DNA of 64,000 nt from Cardinalis cardinalis (GCA_014549065.1 JACDOX010000009.1:1348453-1412452); one strand, 5' to 3'. Counted from the stretch's first letter, positions 1 through 13,929 are shown. The notes: generated by a model not told the origin, from the sequence alone. Numbers and translations are program-made.

Positions 1-3000
1 AAGATTCAGCCATGTAATTAAATCAATTAAAGCGTATTTCTTGACTTGGAACTTTAAAATATAAAGTTTTTATAAATTTTAGTTCTATAAAGAACTAAAA
101 ATTATAAAAACCTTAACCAAAATTGAATGTTTCTCCTATTTCAGTCAAGAGCTAAATATAATTTGAGCTTGATAATATAGTCTAGAATCTGTTCCTAAAA
201 TGCAGCCACATCAGAAAGTAGGTATGAAAAATAAAATTGATTGTTGCTTCAGGTTTTTAGCCAGTTTTTTTCCCCACAACTTTTTAAACACAAATTTCAT
301 AACAAAGTATGGTTGTTTTCCTCTCTAAAGAAATAGCCAATTCCTGTTCTGTAAAGCTTCATTCCTCCTCACTTATATGTTAAACNCTTCAACTGAAATC
401 TAAAATCTGGTTAAAACTTTGTACTGAACATGCATTACTTTGATATTTCATAATCTGCATTAACATGTGACTATGCACTAAGAAAAGAATTCTGTCCTAG
501 TGGTGGAGGGATCAATAGCATCCCTGATATTATTAAACTAAATGGCTGAGCAGGAAATGTTGCCCANGGAATTAGTTTGCACTGTTGAGGATCCCTGACA
601 GGGGAAGGAAGATACAAACACTATTTAATATAAATNTTTGAACTATAAGTTTAAAAGTTAAGTAAGGAGGCAACTTTACACAGGCAATTAAAGGCTCTAA
701 AAATTGCAAGTCCGAAAACAGGTTTTAGAAGTGAAGGGGGATACTCTTAGTTTGGGATGAGGAAAAAGAACAGAAGTACGCATTAGATTGNGATAATAAG
801 GATGTTTTTTCTTAAATACAGAATATGGTTGTCAGTAACTTGGAAGGACGATGGTTTCAGAAAACACTGTTATTAACACTGCTCCTTCTAAGTCCTCCAA
901 AAGCAACTGGCATTAAAGCATTGGGATAGGAAGAAAAGAAAAAAAATAATAAAAGCAGGAGCAAAACAGAGGCAGCCTTGGCCAAACTGACAGCTCGCTC
1001 TGAGATTATAATATTCTTTAGTTTTAAGGTTCTCTTTTGCATGGACAAGTTTTTCTACTTTTAATACAGTGCATTAGGGAAGTAATCGCAGAATTGCCTT
1101 ACCATTTGTCCAGCTGAGGGAAATTTAATCTCAACCATTTATTTTCTTCCTTGCTCAGACTTGCAGTGGGGACACAGCAATGGGCATGCTGACACTGCTG
1201 TCAGTAGCTGAGAGTAATTGCTCTCAAATCCCAAGGGNTGTAAAACTCAATCCCTTCTGTTGTTTTTGCCAGTCAGAATCAGACATCTTCACTTCTATGA
1301 GTGACTGGGTTTGATAAGGGAGAAGTGCTCTTTTGGGCAGAAACTCTGGATCAGAATGCAAAATCCAGCAAAAGACTGGTTTTTATCAGTAGGAAACCCA
1401 CAAGCGTTGTTTCAATAGGGGCAAGATGCTTTTCAGGTATAAACTACAGGTGCTGCTAAAATTTACATTCCAAACAACATCTAGAGAAGGTAAAGAAAGG
1501 ACAAAAAAAAAAAAAGGGTGACTTCAGTTGGCAACAACTCTATTTTAGTTAAAAGCAATACACAGCAGGAAATATCAGCGGCATCCATAGGAAGAAATTA
1601 ATTACTTCAATAGAGAAAAAAATTTGCACTAAAACAGCCTCAATTTTCTATGCTTGCAAGTAGTATGTTAGGTGGGGTGGAGAAAATAAGATACAGTTGA
1701 GTTTGGTTTGATTTAGCATGCTGGTCCTTGCTCAGAACTGAATCTTCTGTCATACAGCAGCAATCATTCTTTCTGTTCTAAGACTTTATATGAAAAATTA
1801 TGTTTTTCCTCACATTTTTGCTGGTGCAAAGCAATAAAACTTTACTGCACTCAGCTCAAGCTTGACTATGATTTAATCTATTATTTTATTGCTGGATTTA
1901 TTTTTGGTATTTGAAGTTTGTGAAAGACTATTGTTTTGATGTAGTATCTCTATACAGAGGCAACAAATTTGAAAGTAATTCACATGATCTAAAGTTATTC
2001 TGCAAAGTTTTTCACCTTCTGCNCATGAGAATGCAAACTATATATCAGACACTTCTCCAGTTCAATTTCTCTGTATTTTTCTTGCCAGTGTTTTACCCTG
2101 CACTGGTGTTACTGCAGTCACAAGGAAGATCCGTGATAAAGAGACCAAAGCTATACATACAGAGAGAGAGTCTGTTCTGAATGGAGCTACACATAGCCAA
2201 AACCCATAGGAAATCACTTGAAAAATCATGCAAATTTTAATTTATGGAAAAATTATCATTCAACATTTGTGAAATGCACAACTGTATGTTAATGCATTAG
2301 TTTTATATTATTGAATTATTAAGCCTTTTCCAGTTCTCAGTAGCCAGACCTGCATTAGCAAGTACTATGACAAAACAGGAATGCATTTGTGGATCCTTTA
2401 GTGGTGAATAATGGACAACCAGGATCCATAGGAGATTCATTTCAGGGATCAACTTCTTTCTCAGTAATGCAAAAAATAAACAGGCAGAAAGAACCTCTGG
2501 TATCCACCTTCATTATCTGTATGGCCACAGGCCTTTGAGAATTAACAAAACAACTGGTGACATCATCACCATGCAGCTGAGTTTATTTTAACAATATTAA
2601 TACCAATCTACTTAATAAAAGTGAGTGATTATGGAGCATACTTTTATTTTACAATAATATATGAAGAAACATAGTATATTTATCTTATTTTTCTCCCTGC
2701 TTGAAAGAAAACATGCCAAACTACGCATATTCAGGAAGATATATTTTCACACTCACCACTTTTACAAGGGCTTACAGTGTTTGCAGCAACAAATTCCACC
2801 TGACACGTTGCATTTCCTAAGCTCTATTTATCATAAGTAAAAGGCACTTCTAAATGTCCTGAGCCCAATAAACAAAAGCAGTAGATTACACAACAAGCAA
2901 AAACCCAAAAGAACCCTGACCCTCAAAACAGGAGAGAAGAATCTTAAGATAAATGGGAGGNGAAAAAAAAGGAAAGCTAGTCTTGAAATCATGATATTGT

Positions 3001-4470
3001 GAAATNTCAGAAATTTGAGAAGCAAAATTTCTAGAAAGAAGAATTCTGACAGTCCCAAAGTTATTCCAGGCAGAAGGCTTTAATGTTTGGCTTTGTGACC
3101 CTCGGGAAGAAATATGGCTTAGCCATAGATGCTCCTATCTTCAATGGTGACCTGAAACTCTCATTTGCCATGAAACCAAGAAGAGAAATTGTTGCAGTGC
3201 AGACCAGAACCCTGTATTTTGGGGCTGTCCTTTACAGTTGATTTAGATGGCTGACAGCATATTGCTTTACCTGTCCAAGACTATCTGCTTTGGGAATTTC
3301 TCTCAGACTGTAATATTTGCACCCATCTGTATAAGATTTCACTCTTTTTATGTCACTATTTTATGCCTNTTAAGAGCTTTCTCTCTCTCTCTTTAGCTAT
3401 TTGATATAATGGGAATGAAAACATAATAAGTCTCTTATACAATATGACCCTACTCTGCCTTTGAGCTCTAGAGTACCAATTGCAAATAAAGCAAATGGGA
3501 CTAACCTCCATCCTTGGGAGGCTTTTTGGATTTGAAACATTATAGTCTCTAATTGGCAAACATAATATCCTTCTAAAGTAGGAGGAGTACTTTCAAGACA
3601 GTAGTACTGCTTTAAGAGTGTTATATATTAATTTTACTCANTAATTTATAGTTAGCTATCAAGGTTCCTATGTGATCTGCAGCAAAAACTTGTTTATGTC
3701 CTTTGCTTTTCTTTTGGCAACATCCATCCTTGTGGGTTTGTGGCACCACAACGTTCCTATTCTCCAGCAACACAATGGGACTTGGAGGTCTTACCTTCTT
3801 CCCCAGGCCCTGCTCTTTTCTGAAGGCCCAGCACATCAAATGGTTATAACCACTGCTTCTTCTAGCCTCTGCAATTTAGCTCAAGACCAGTTCAAGAGAA
3901 CAGCTTACCTTAAAAAAGGCACATGAATGTGTATATAATTTTGTAGGAGTTCTTTCCTGAATCACAGCNCCAAGCAAATGCAGGAGACAAAACAGAGACG
4001 TGAAGAGAGACATCAGGGCTCCCTGTTGGCTACACTGCTCCATNTTTTGGACCAGAGAGGCTGCACCCTAAAGAGAATCTCACCATTATCATCTTTCCCA
4101 TGCACAGGAGGAGGTCCACACTGACTACTGGAAAGNTGTGATAAACCAATCTATAACGTACTCACATGAAGAGCTTCCAAAGATTTGCACTTCATGCTCC
4201 CACTCAAGCTGATGTTAAAATAACCTCCGGATCAGGGCTGATGGCTGATCCAGTGAAGTTACAGAACAATTCCAGTAACTCCAACGGGAAAAAATTAACC
4301 AAAAGTGTCATTATCTTAAAGTAAAAGCAATCCAATGGAACTAAGCTTTGCTCCACACAGGTTTGATTTTATCACTTTTTACCTTATGACTGTATGGATT
4401 GATAACTCAAGTAACATTTAATTTTAAACAGTGTCTAGAAATTTCTGCCTTCCCTTTTTTTCTTGGCTGA
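1..4470. other. AT-rich noncoding DNA
   Basis: No sustained coding frame with supporting splice sites is visible on either strand. The stretch contains short homopolymer runs, for example poly-A near 1502-1515, and a short (CT)n run near 3379-3394. A few short frames end at donor-like sequences on the minus strand, but none has a matching acceptor. I see no recognisable repeat family. It is most likely intron or intergenic DNA. Confidence 0.6.
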
Positions 4471-4557
4471 TTTGGTTTTTGGTGGGGTTTGTTTGTTTAT
4501 TTATTTTTGTTTTGGTGTTGTTGTTTTTGTGGTTTTGTTTTAGTTTGGTTTTTTTCC
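4471..4557. repeat. T/G-rich low-complexity tract
   Basis: The plus strand here is almost only T and G (TTTGG, GTTTGTTTATTTA and TGTTGTTG style units) and ends in CCC followed by a short A run. There is strong strand asymmetry and no consistent repeat period. It could be a decayed retroposon tail read from the other strand or simple low-complexity DNA. Confidence 0.7.
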
Positions 4558-4865
4558 CAAAAAAAAAAGAAGGGATGGATAGAGGTGAGAGAGAAAGAGT
4601 TTGAGTTTATAAAGCTGGAGAGAAAAAAAAAATCATCATTATAAAGAAGGACAGCAAATACTATCAAGTGAAAACATGCTCATCACTGTCAGTCTTCATA
4701 TTAAAGAAGTCTGCATTTGCATGGTAAGCCTACAAAACACTTTAGAGAAAATAGTATCTGTAAAAAACAGTATCTGTAAAGGAGGGATGTCGTCATCCTG
4801 TAGCATCACTAAATGTTAGTGGCACCTAATATTTATTCTGTGGATTTTCTTTAGCAAGAACTGCA

Positions 4866-5354
4866 ATGTGCACAGAACAAGGATTTAAAATAATCAATAA
4901 GCTCCCCAGCCCTGCTGCCAAGCTGCAGAAGACTCTGCAACATATGGATTCTTCCTCCGTGGATTTCTGTTGTATACCCTACCTCCTCCATAAGGCCAGG
5001 AATCAAGGGTTTTTTTGTGAGATGCCTCTGTGTTGTAGTGGGGATTTTCAATGGAATCCGATAATGTGTAAAACCACAACTCTGTTATCTTATTGTGCTG
5101 AAAAGACCTTAGAAAAAAGAGGCTTGCAACAGAACACAAAACCTGAATTCAATAAACTTTTCAGGTTAAAACACTCTGAAGACATTAATCTGTCAGGAAA
5201 GATGTTCCTGGAAAAATACCAATCTATGTGTATCCATTTGCAAGCATTAATTTTTGTCTTGCTATACATAAGTGTTAGAGGGGGACATCTGATCATTTTG
5301 CTTCATAAGAGCTTGGAACCCAACTTAATGGAAACATTGAATAGAGATCTATGA
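4866..5354 (+). other. unexplained 162-codon open frame
   Basis: An ATG-initiated frame of 162 codons in AT-rich surroundings. The protein is cysteine- and leucine-rich, with a hydrophobic stretch near residues 125-145 (LQALIFVLLYISV). I recognise no domain, and other frames are also open across part of the region. There is no visible promoter or polyadenylation context, and no splice pattern supports it. A chance frame is the likeliest explanation. A degraded coding fragment of an unknown element is the alternative. Confidence 0.12.
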
Positions 5355-6572
5355 GGTAAGACACGGAAAGATCAGCTACTAAAACTTCCCTGTACCTGAG
5401 ACAGCTTGCTCTTTTCCTGCTAAAATAACTAGAAGCAAGGCTGATTTGTGTTGTAGCCCAAAATAATTGCTACAAGTATGGGCAGATGGGGATTACACAA
5501 GGCAAAAAGGAAGTTAAAAAATCAACATGAAATTCAAAACTACAATTTACCAACCAGTGACTTTCATGTTGGCACAAGAGGAAGTGTAATTAGTGCTGTG
5601 CAAACTGGAAACCTTAAAACAACAAGCACAAAACACACCTCTCTGAAAGCACTGTTTTTTGCTCATGCAGTAGAGATTCCATTGTCTCTACAGATGGGTT
5701 TTATATTGCATTGTGTTTTTTTATTGTGTAAGTAACAACCCAAAACCTGAAATCTGCATTTTTTTTTCCTCTGAGAGTGAGCTTCTTGGAACTGAAAAAA
5801 ACCCCCAACACTGTTGTTTTGGAAGCAGATTANAATGACTGAAGATGTTAAGTGTAGTTTATTCCAAATTGTATTTTACTGAAAAACAGGATGCAGATTT
5901 TATTAACAGGAAACCCCCAAGTTCAATGCTTAAAAAACACCACCACAACAACAACAAAAGAACCAAAGAAAACAAGACAGAGAGCTATCTGGCAGCTAAA
6001 TAAGAAATTAGAGGTTGACTGACACTATAAAGCAGAGGGAGAATGTCCCAAGGCTTCACAAAGATGGACCCAATCCATCTTAGTCTTTGGAAGACCAAAA
6101 ATCAAAAGTATGCCCTTTGTTTTCAATCACCAACCTGAATTTTCTTCCAAGTTTTCATTTCTCTAGGGTCTTTTCACCTTTATGCCTGGATAATACTCTC
6201 CAGAAAGATATCCAGGTAATCAAAGATATCCAAAGTCTTGCAATTTGAGGTGTTTACATCAACTTCAAAAAAGAATTCAATTTTATTTGGTTTTAATACT
6301 ACTTCCTTTTCCAGTTTTGCAGCAATAACTGCTAATACATGGGACTTCCCTTAACTGTTTTCCATCAAAATAGCAAACATCCTCAAGAGACTGTCTTCAA
6401 AAGTCATAAAGGACAGGCTCCAGCCTCAGGACAAATCTCCAGCTTCCATGNGCTGATAGGTTCACAAAGACCAGAGGTTCTCCTCCCCATAAGTATTTGA
6501 ATACCCTGAAGGAAATGTCCTATTTTTTTACTTACTCCCAGCCAANGACAATGAAATGAAATGAATATCTAC
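5355..6572. other. noncoding DNA downstream of the 6.6 kb exon
   Basis: No gene or repeat family is recognised. It contains a short C/A-rich run near 5940-5975 (CACCACAACAACAAC). If the exon at 6573-6784 is real, this is the intron, or 3' flank, that follows it on the minus strand. It begins at the donor GT at 6571-6572 read on the minus strand. Confidence 0.5.
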
Positions 6573-6784
6573 CTCAATCTGTGTAGTGTTGTCATGTCCC
6601 TCCTCAAGCAGCAGGTCTGTGAAACCCCCTGGCTCCAAAGAATCCTGCCCCATGCTGGCTCTGTTGGTGTCCACGGATTTAAGGGACTCTGAGTGCCTTC
6701 TCCACCTGTGGCTGCTTACAAATGAATCCACCTCCACATTTTCCTCCACTCGAGGAAAGCTCTGAACAACTTCATAAAACGCAC
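6573..6784 (-). CDS. candidate internal exon of an unidentified protein-coding gene (partial)
   Basis: On the minus strand a pyrimidine-rich tract (CCTTTCTTTTCTTGTC) runs into AACAG at the 5' side. The frame is then open for 212 bases and ends at GAG followed by GTAGAT, a good donor. The translation starts near AFYEVVQSFPRVEENV and continues through WRRHSESLKSVDTN to EPGGFTDLLLEEG. It is acidic and serine-rich, with an RRHSES motif of the kind basophilic kinases such as PKA phosphorylate, and looks like a disordered linker. The exon begins with two bases of a split codon and is not a multiple of three, so neighbouring exons must restore phase. The frame runs on past the donor into intron sequence with no stop until 6528, so the donor, not a stop, sets the end. 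I do not recognise the parent protein. It could also be a pseudo-exon, but two fitting splice sites and about 70 open codons in AT-rich DNA make it the best coding call here. Confidence 0.5.
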
Positions 6785-8490
6785 CTGTTTGACAAGAAAA
6801 GAAAGGTAAAACAAATGAATGTAGTAAGTGAACAGAACACTGGGTTGCTAATCATAATTGAAAATAAATTATCAATAAAAATAAATCATAATTGAAATTG
6901 AAAAAAATTTTTACAAAGGTTTTGAACACTCCATAAAATAGCCATTTGTATCCCTGATAAAGATTTTATGGCAATGTAAGTGCTTAAAAGAACTATTATA
7001 CTTTTACAAAATTCAGGAATTCTGGACTAAGTTTTGTAGACTCATCTAAACATCCTAACTGTTTTATTTTTCTGCTTGTTTTCTGTCTGGGAAAAGCTTT
7101 TCTTGTAACATTTTTAATTTTAATACATGTTTACCCATAGCTGACACTTTTCAAAATAGAATAAATCTAAAAAATATTTTCATCACCTAAGAAAACAAAT
7201 GTAGAAGAGACAGAGAAACTCTTGTACAGACTTAGGTTTTCTTACTGATTTTATGTCGAAAGAACTTGGAAGCCATGGTGAAAGGCAAATAAACATTATG
7301 AAAGATGTGAAATTCTCATAAACAGCTGTTCCAGTTCATAAATAAAGCTGTCCTGCTGTATACGTGATAAACATGAATGATGTGTGAAGTCTGAAGACAC
7401 CCACTATATCTTCTGTGAGGGATGAGCAGTTGGGTGGTGTGTTTAACATATTAGTTTTGGACATTTTCATGCTCATTTGCAACTTTTTCATACTAGTAAA
7501 ACTATCAGCAAAACAAACCTATAAAACCATCAGCAGACAAAACCATTAATTCTTCAGAAGTTTTCATTTTGCCCAATCCAAAACCCTATCAAAGTATTTT
7601 TCTGTTAATTTCTTTTTGTTACTACCATCAAGAGAGAGTGAAGTAAGTTTGCATATTTTGCGCTAAAAATCATATATGCTTTTCATATTGTCCTTGTGTC
7701 TAAAAGGACAAGTAGAGGGGTGCTCTGTGCTTTTGATGGGCCTGGAAGAAGGTGATTTGGTCCAAAAACCAGAAAAAACCAGGCCTCTCAAAAGGAGTGG
7801 TAAAGGAAAATGCTGAAAGGATAGACCAGTAAACAATAATGTGCAGAAACACTTCCATTGTTTTTTTCAACAGAATCTTCTGAACAAAAGATGGTACAAT
7901 TTCCAAGGTCCTTAATAAGGAATGCACATTATCAAAGTACAGAAGAGATGGACAAATAGAAAATTAGCTATCAAAGGTTTAAAAAAGTGAGGTTTTCCTG
8001 CATCACAGCAGGTACAGGTATAGGAGCCATGGGTATAGAAAAATCTGTCTGACATTGTTCTTGGCAGACCAGAAAGTCTTACAATACAGAAACAATATCT
8101 AATACACTTTAGGCTCTATGTGGTTCCATTTTTCTATCAAACTCTCCCAAATCTACTAAACTCATTTCCTAAGTTATTTGATCAGTTTCAGCCAAGCTGA
8201 AATTACGTCTGATGAAGGTGTTTGGTCAGCTAGATAAATGAGAATTTAATTGACATGCAAAACAAGAAATCTCAGGCCATATCTTTTCTCAGACCCCAAG
8301 GAATCAGACTTCTTTTCTTTTAATAGGTGGCTTTTTGAAGCCTGTTTCCTTGCATCTCCTAAAAGCCTTAGAACATTTACTTCAACAAATTGCTACTGTG
8401 CTCCCTATTTTATCAGACAGTCAGCAGCCCGATGCAGAGGGACAGCTCAGCGGGTGAACTAACTCATTCCTCCACATTCCTTATCAAAAT
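6785..8490. other. AT-rich noncoding DNA (probable intron)
   Basis: It begins with the polypyrimidine tract of the 6.6 kb exon (minus strand). The segment AATCATAATTGAAA occurs at 6850-6863 and again at 6884-6897, a 34-bp-period partial duplication. No coding frame with splice support and no recognised repeat family is seen. Confidence 0.5.
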
Positions 8491-8499
8491 TTATTCAAA

Positions 8500-8850
8500 G
8501 CAGCCCTCCCTGCTTCAGCTTGCAGCCTTCACTGTGCTGTTATGGGGATCAGGAAGCTGTGGGACATGGCAAACTGCTCAGAGCCAAGGGTCTGCAGGGC
8601 TCCCTGCCTGTGCCCGGGGCTGGCTCCAGGGAGGCAGAGTTTGTCCCCTGCTGCCACCGAGGCTGGGGCACAGGGACACCACGGCACCTTCTGCAAGCCA
8701 TGGGGAGCACCACATACCTACAGACAGAGCACCCAGGGCACAGCACCTCAGCTACGTCTGCGCCACCCCTTCCCCTTCCCCTGAAACACTTTTCCTGCCT
8801 GGCCTTGGTCGCTCAAAACCCACGGTCACAGAGAGCCAAAAAAAGCATTT
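8500..8850. other. GC-rich patch, unassigned
   Basis: A roughly 350-bp patch clearly richer in G and C than its flanks, with only a handful of CpGs. Several overlapping frames are open through it on both strands, the longest 189 codons from 8390 on the plus strand. This is expected where stop codons are rare because of base composition. There is no splice context or recognisable domain. It may be a regulatory element or a decayed GC-rich repeat. Confidence 0.35.
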
Positions 8851-8959
8851 CACCCCCATTTTGCAGCCCCAGTCCAGCCAACTCTTTTCATGGCTATCAC
8901 ACATGTTTGACGTGTTAAGGCAATCACCTAAAATAGCAAATAGCACAAGTGAAAGTTAG

Positions 8960-11900
8960 GGGAGGGTTTAAAATCCCATTCACCTCAAGTTGAGACCCAT
9001 TTGTAATGGAAATCAATTACCTCTAGTTCTCCCAAATCCTGAATAGAAATGAATGGAGTTTCTAATCTTTAAGGTGTTCATAACATAAATTGGTTTTTAA
9101 AATTATAAAAATGTAATGATGATGAGAAGGAAAGAAGTGTGCTTGGGTATTTCCATTGGCTTGGAAATTCTACACAATTTTCTCCATAATTTCTTTTATG
9201 GTATAATTGCATCATGGCATCTGCCAAATTTGGCTTGCCCATTCCCCATTACAGAGATTTTTGGTGTCATTAGTGCACAATTTTTAGCCCCTTTTAAATT
9301 TTTAATTACACGATTTTTCTCTTTGAGACATAGAAAATGTTTTAAAAAAGACTGTTTCTGCCATTACACTGATAAACATTTTTTTATAGGCACAAGCTAT
9401 ACTGACATAAGGAAGGTTTAGAATAATCTAACTGTATTCAGACTGCATGATATCCTTCTAAATTGAATAGTAGCAAGAATTAAATGCAGGAAGTGATAAC
9501 TATTCAGTTTAAAACTAAACTTTGGAGGTTTTTTCACTGTAAAATCTGTAAAACACTGTTAACAATAGATTAGTTAACTGTCCTGGGCTGGCAATGTGAG
9601 GATACTGAGCTACAACATGAGATAAAACCTGGATGTGATTTCAAGTAATAAATAAANAAACATACTGTGAGATTCCTCCTTCATTAAACCTTTTCCTTAA
9701 ACTACATGGGATAGAGAGGGGTGATGATCTTGGCTGGACCAGCTCTGCTCCAGAATGTTCTCTTTGTTTATCCCAGCAGATCTCTAATGCTGAGAAAATT
9801 ATAAACATTTTTGAACTAGCCTGAACAGGATGTTCTACTTTTATGTAACTAAAACTTATATAAATTTTCAGGTAATGGATAGATAAACTATCTTTAAGTT
9901 CTAAAACAGGGCATCCCATAAGAAAGGGCATTCAGAGACCTAAAATCCCAACACTGCGCAAGTTAGAACTGTTTGATGTTTCTGGTTGAAATCTCTATGT
10001 AGCTAAAATAAAACATCACATAAAAGGCATTTTAGAGGAAATGTATTATAGTATTATAGTCTTATCCTTTAGATCTTGGAGCTCTCGCTTTAATTAACAC
10101 TGAAGGAGAAGATGTCATTCAAATAAATTGAAAAGAAGCCAAATGCTGTAATGTCTGATTCATAATAAAATCACAATATTGGCAAGCACAGATGGGTAGC
10201 AACTTGTTCCACTTGTATGAACAGAGATGTAAAACTTGGCTCTAACAGATCAGAAATGCTGGGCTATACAAGAAAGATTTGCTGAAAGGGAAGAAGACAC
10301 CTAAACGTGGTGGGGACATGGGTTCTCTGTTTTGCTAAGCCTGCCCTCAAAGAAAAGGGAGAAATTCTAACCAAATAGGGCCAAAATGCAACAGCTGAAC
10401 CTGACAAGTAAGACAGCTCCGATTTTGCAAGGAAGTCAGGGCTACATAAAGCTTTATTTANAAGGAAGAAACAACAAAAAAGAAACTTTTTTTTTTTTTA
10501 ATGGGCGGCAATGTAACCAAAGGAGAAAGAAACCTTCTTTGGGAAAAAAAAAGGCAAATACATAAATCTTCTTCCANTCATTCAACTAGTTTTGGGTTTA
10601 CCCCCTGGCCTTTTCCAAAAGTTCAAACAAAATTTTGTGGAGTGTTTCAGCACATCAGAATTTTGGAATTGCATTTTTGAAATGTGTGTGTTATTTCATG
10701 ATTGCACACATTTAAGCCAACTCTGCAATTTGACTAATTTCATAAATGCACCATAATCAGCAGGATTTTTTTTGAAAGACTAGAAATACTCACACATTGA
10801 AACCTGTATTCAGAAGATTGCTTGTGAGTTACATGATCAACTTTCTAAATATGCCACAGCCCAAATGTCAGCAAAATCAAGTATGAAATACACAAATTTT
10901 TTCATCAAGGGACAGAAAATGCAATGATACCACTTTAGCTTAAGTAACTTTCTACAGCCTGTCTTATGAGTCTTTATTTCTATTATGACTCTTTCAGTAA
11001 GGGTGAGAGACCAAAAAACATTGATGAAAGATATGAATATTAGTCCCATGAAGTTATAGACTCTTTCCAAACATAAACATATCTTTAAAGGATTCTCTCG
11101 GTACAGGACTTATATGTTAAATTATGATTACCACAGCAGAAATCAGTCATATGTGTCAAAGAAAGGAAAATTTCTACTTTAAATTAACTCTTCCTATGAA
11201 CACCTCAACAAAATTGAGACTTTTTTCTTCACCTGTACCTTATTCATGGGCCTAGAACCAATTCCATATTTCTGATCATAATTTAGGAAAGATAGATAAG
11301 CTTGACTTTAAATGTTCTCGATAATGATACAATAAATTTCTTNAAAAATAACATGATTTGTAAAATCTATCCCAAACTGATAATTAGCACACAAATATCT
11401 GTGTCAATTTAGGTCATGATTTGGGTAAACCAACAAAAGACCAGATTCTCATAGTTTCTTTTTACAGCTTGTCTGAAACTGCTAACAGAATTGTAATAAT
11501 ATATGGGGAAATNATGCATAGCATGATTCTATTTTTCCCAACTAGAGATGAGAATTTATGAGGCCTGCAAAGGGAATCAGAGGTCAATAATGATAAAACT
11601 CTGAATGATGGAAGATGATGATCCCTGTACTGCTGTTGAATTGTTTGCTCAGAAAAAAAAAACAATGTCCAAAATAATAACACTAGCTCAAGGTATGTTT
11701 TCCTTGCAATTACACAATAAGTAGCAACTAAGACTCATGTCCAATACAGAATCAGTATCAATAATAATGGGTATTATGGCAGNAAAATAACATAACTGGC
11801 AATTTCCCTCCACATCCTTTTTATCAACAATATGAACTCAGACCTTCCCCTTTGCAACTTCTTTCTATTCAATAATTATTTTTCACCACTACAAGTGGTC

Positions 11901-13900
11901 CCAAAGAGCATATTACCACACTTCTAGAACTTTATCCTTGTCACAACTAGAATTGCTGCAGGCNGAGTTTTTGTAGTGCACTGGTGTGTTTTGTTTTTGT
12001 TTTAAAAATTTTTGTTTGTTTGTTTAAATTGCCTNATTTACTTTCACTTTGTAAATATTTATGTAATAATACAGATAAATTAAAATGGTATAAGTAAAGT
12101 CAAGATCTGAGTCCACTGGTAACAATACTGTTACTCTGATTAGCCTAANTCAACATTGAGGATATATTGTTAAATTCCAGCTTCACTCATATTCTCCAGC
12201 TACATAAACACAATAATTTGCATATTGAATTTACAAGCAATCTGATTATGGCTTTATAATTTCTTATAGATTTATTTTTTTATTCTTTTTGTCAGTTCCA
12301 CCTGGGGACCAAGATTTAAATTTATTCCTAACTGAATACATACAGAACCAAAAAATACAACTTAAGTCTCAAAGAAGGCTTGCAGTCTCAAAGATGCTGG
12401 ATAGTAAGAGAAGAGAGAGAATTTTGGTTGGTACACAGTGATATCAGTCATCATCAAAAACCTAGCCAGTATCAAGATTTTGAAGCTATTTTAGTAAAAA
12501 GAAGATTTAAAAAGNAAAAAAAAAAGTGGTTAATTTTTTTTGCACACATATTCTAGAAGGATTTAAGTTACTTTCACACCTGAGCTTAGAACAAGAGTCT
12601 AGAGAAGGCTGATCATAACAAGTGGAAGGCATAAACATTGCACACCTACTCGGTGCTTACAAAACTTATGCACATCTGCATCCCACCCTTGCAGACCTTT
12701 TTTGTATTATTTTTGGAATGATAAAAACACAATTATGCTTNAGCTAACAATGTGGAGTGCAATCCTTTATTTCAGCTCTCCCCTTTTGGAGACAGGAAGA
12801 CAAAATCACCTTGAAAAGAAAGATAATGAAGTTGGAATTGATTCTGGTTTNGTCTTTCCTTACAAAATAAAAGAANAAANAAAGAAAAGAAGCTCTAATA
12901 GACTTAGATGTCCAGCCATGGCAAATTCAATTTGAGTACTATTCACTTAATCTTTTCACCCTATATNATATGTTCTATATCTACCTCTCCAGTAGCACTT
13001 GCAATAATTATCAGTAATGCAGACCCCCAGCTGTATACAGATGAATATTTAGGTCATACTGAGCTTCCAAAACAAAGTATATCTATAATGTTCTTATGTA
13101 CCTGGAGCATAACTCACACTTTTAATAATTTTATGTTCTTGTGCATTATCATCTACAGCATAGAAAAGGAAGTAGTTAACAAATTTTAAATAATTTGATG
13201 CTTTCTGATTAATTTGTACCAATAATGTCAAAATGTTAATTCATGTGTAATTTACGTACTTTCTCTCCAAACCTCCNTATAACACAAACCCTTGCTACAC
13301 TACAGAATTATTTATTTAAAAAGCAGTAAAAAGTAAAGAATTCAACAAAAAAATACCCTGCCAAGAGAAATGGAGATCTATCTATAATATTCTATTTATA
13401 TGCAAATTCTTGCTTTTCCAAACTCAATTCAAAGGTTTGCCAGAGAATACTAATACCAACTGCACCTTATTTAAACACATTGTAAAGAAGTTTTTTTTTC
13501 TTTTTTTTCTGATGAGTAACTGGGTTACAGTATGATGGCTGGTATTGGACAGTAGCATTAGAGCTGTCTCCTATGCATTCACTTCACTGTTCCAACTTGA
13601 AGGCATCTTTCTTTTTTCTGAAGGCTNTAGCAAACCCAGACACTAGAACAACCTGAGGATATGAGAGAAAAGCATACAAAAAGTGAACTAGGTATTCATA
13701 GGTTGAGCTGCAATATTTGTCTGGAACTCATTTTGCATGACCTGTTGAGAAAGAAGACAGTAAATAACTGGGATGTGAGAACCTGTGCTAGCTTGCTAAT
13801 TATGCTCTTCTGAGCGGATAGTGCCAAATGCAGCTTTGGTAGAGGGGTTATCTTCAGCTTTAGCCTGAGGAAAAGCCAAAGGCTAAGGCAGAAGGAAACC
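8960..13900. other. long AT-rich noncoding stretch
   Basis: No frame with coding character, no LINE or LTR similarity that I can see, and many homopolymer runs: poly-T near 10489-10499, G/T runs near 11985-12025, and poly-A near 12515-12526. Nothing specific is recognised. Confidence 0.55.
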
Positions 13901-13929
13901 CATTGCTCCAAAAATGGATTAGCACAGAC

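Noticed and set aside
500..610. Possible CR1 similarity (TTGCCCANGGAATTAG and GAGGATCCCTGA)
   Set aside because: Only two short words resemble CR1 and no 3' tail or neighbouring landmark follows.
1103..1170. Minus-strand frame ending at a donor (AATG|GTAAGG)
   Set aside because: The acceptor is ambiguous and the open segment is only about 20-25 codons, too short to separate from chance.
3271..3350. Minus-strand frame ending at a good donor (CAG|GTAAAG)
   Set aside because: It reads protein-like for about 25 codons, but the upstream region is purine-rich on that strand, so there is no polypyrimidine tract for an acceptor.
8390..8959. 189-codon plus-strand open frame with a hydrophobic stretch
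   Set aside because: It coincides with a GC-rich patch where several frames on both strands are open. No splice, promoter or family support.
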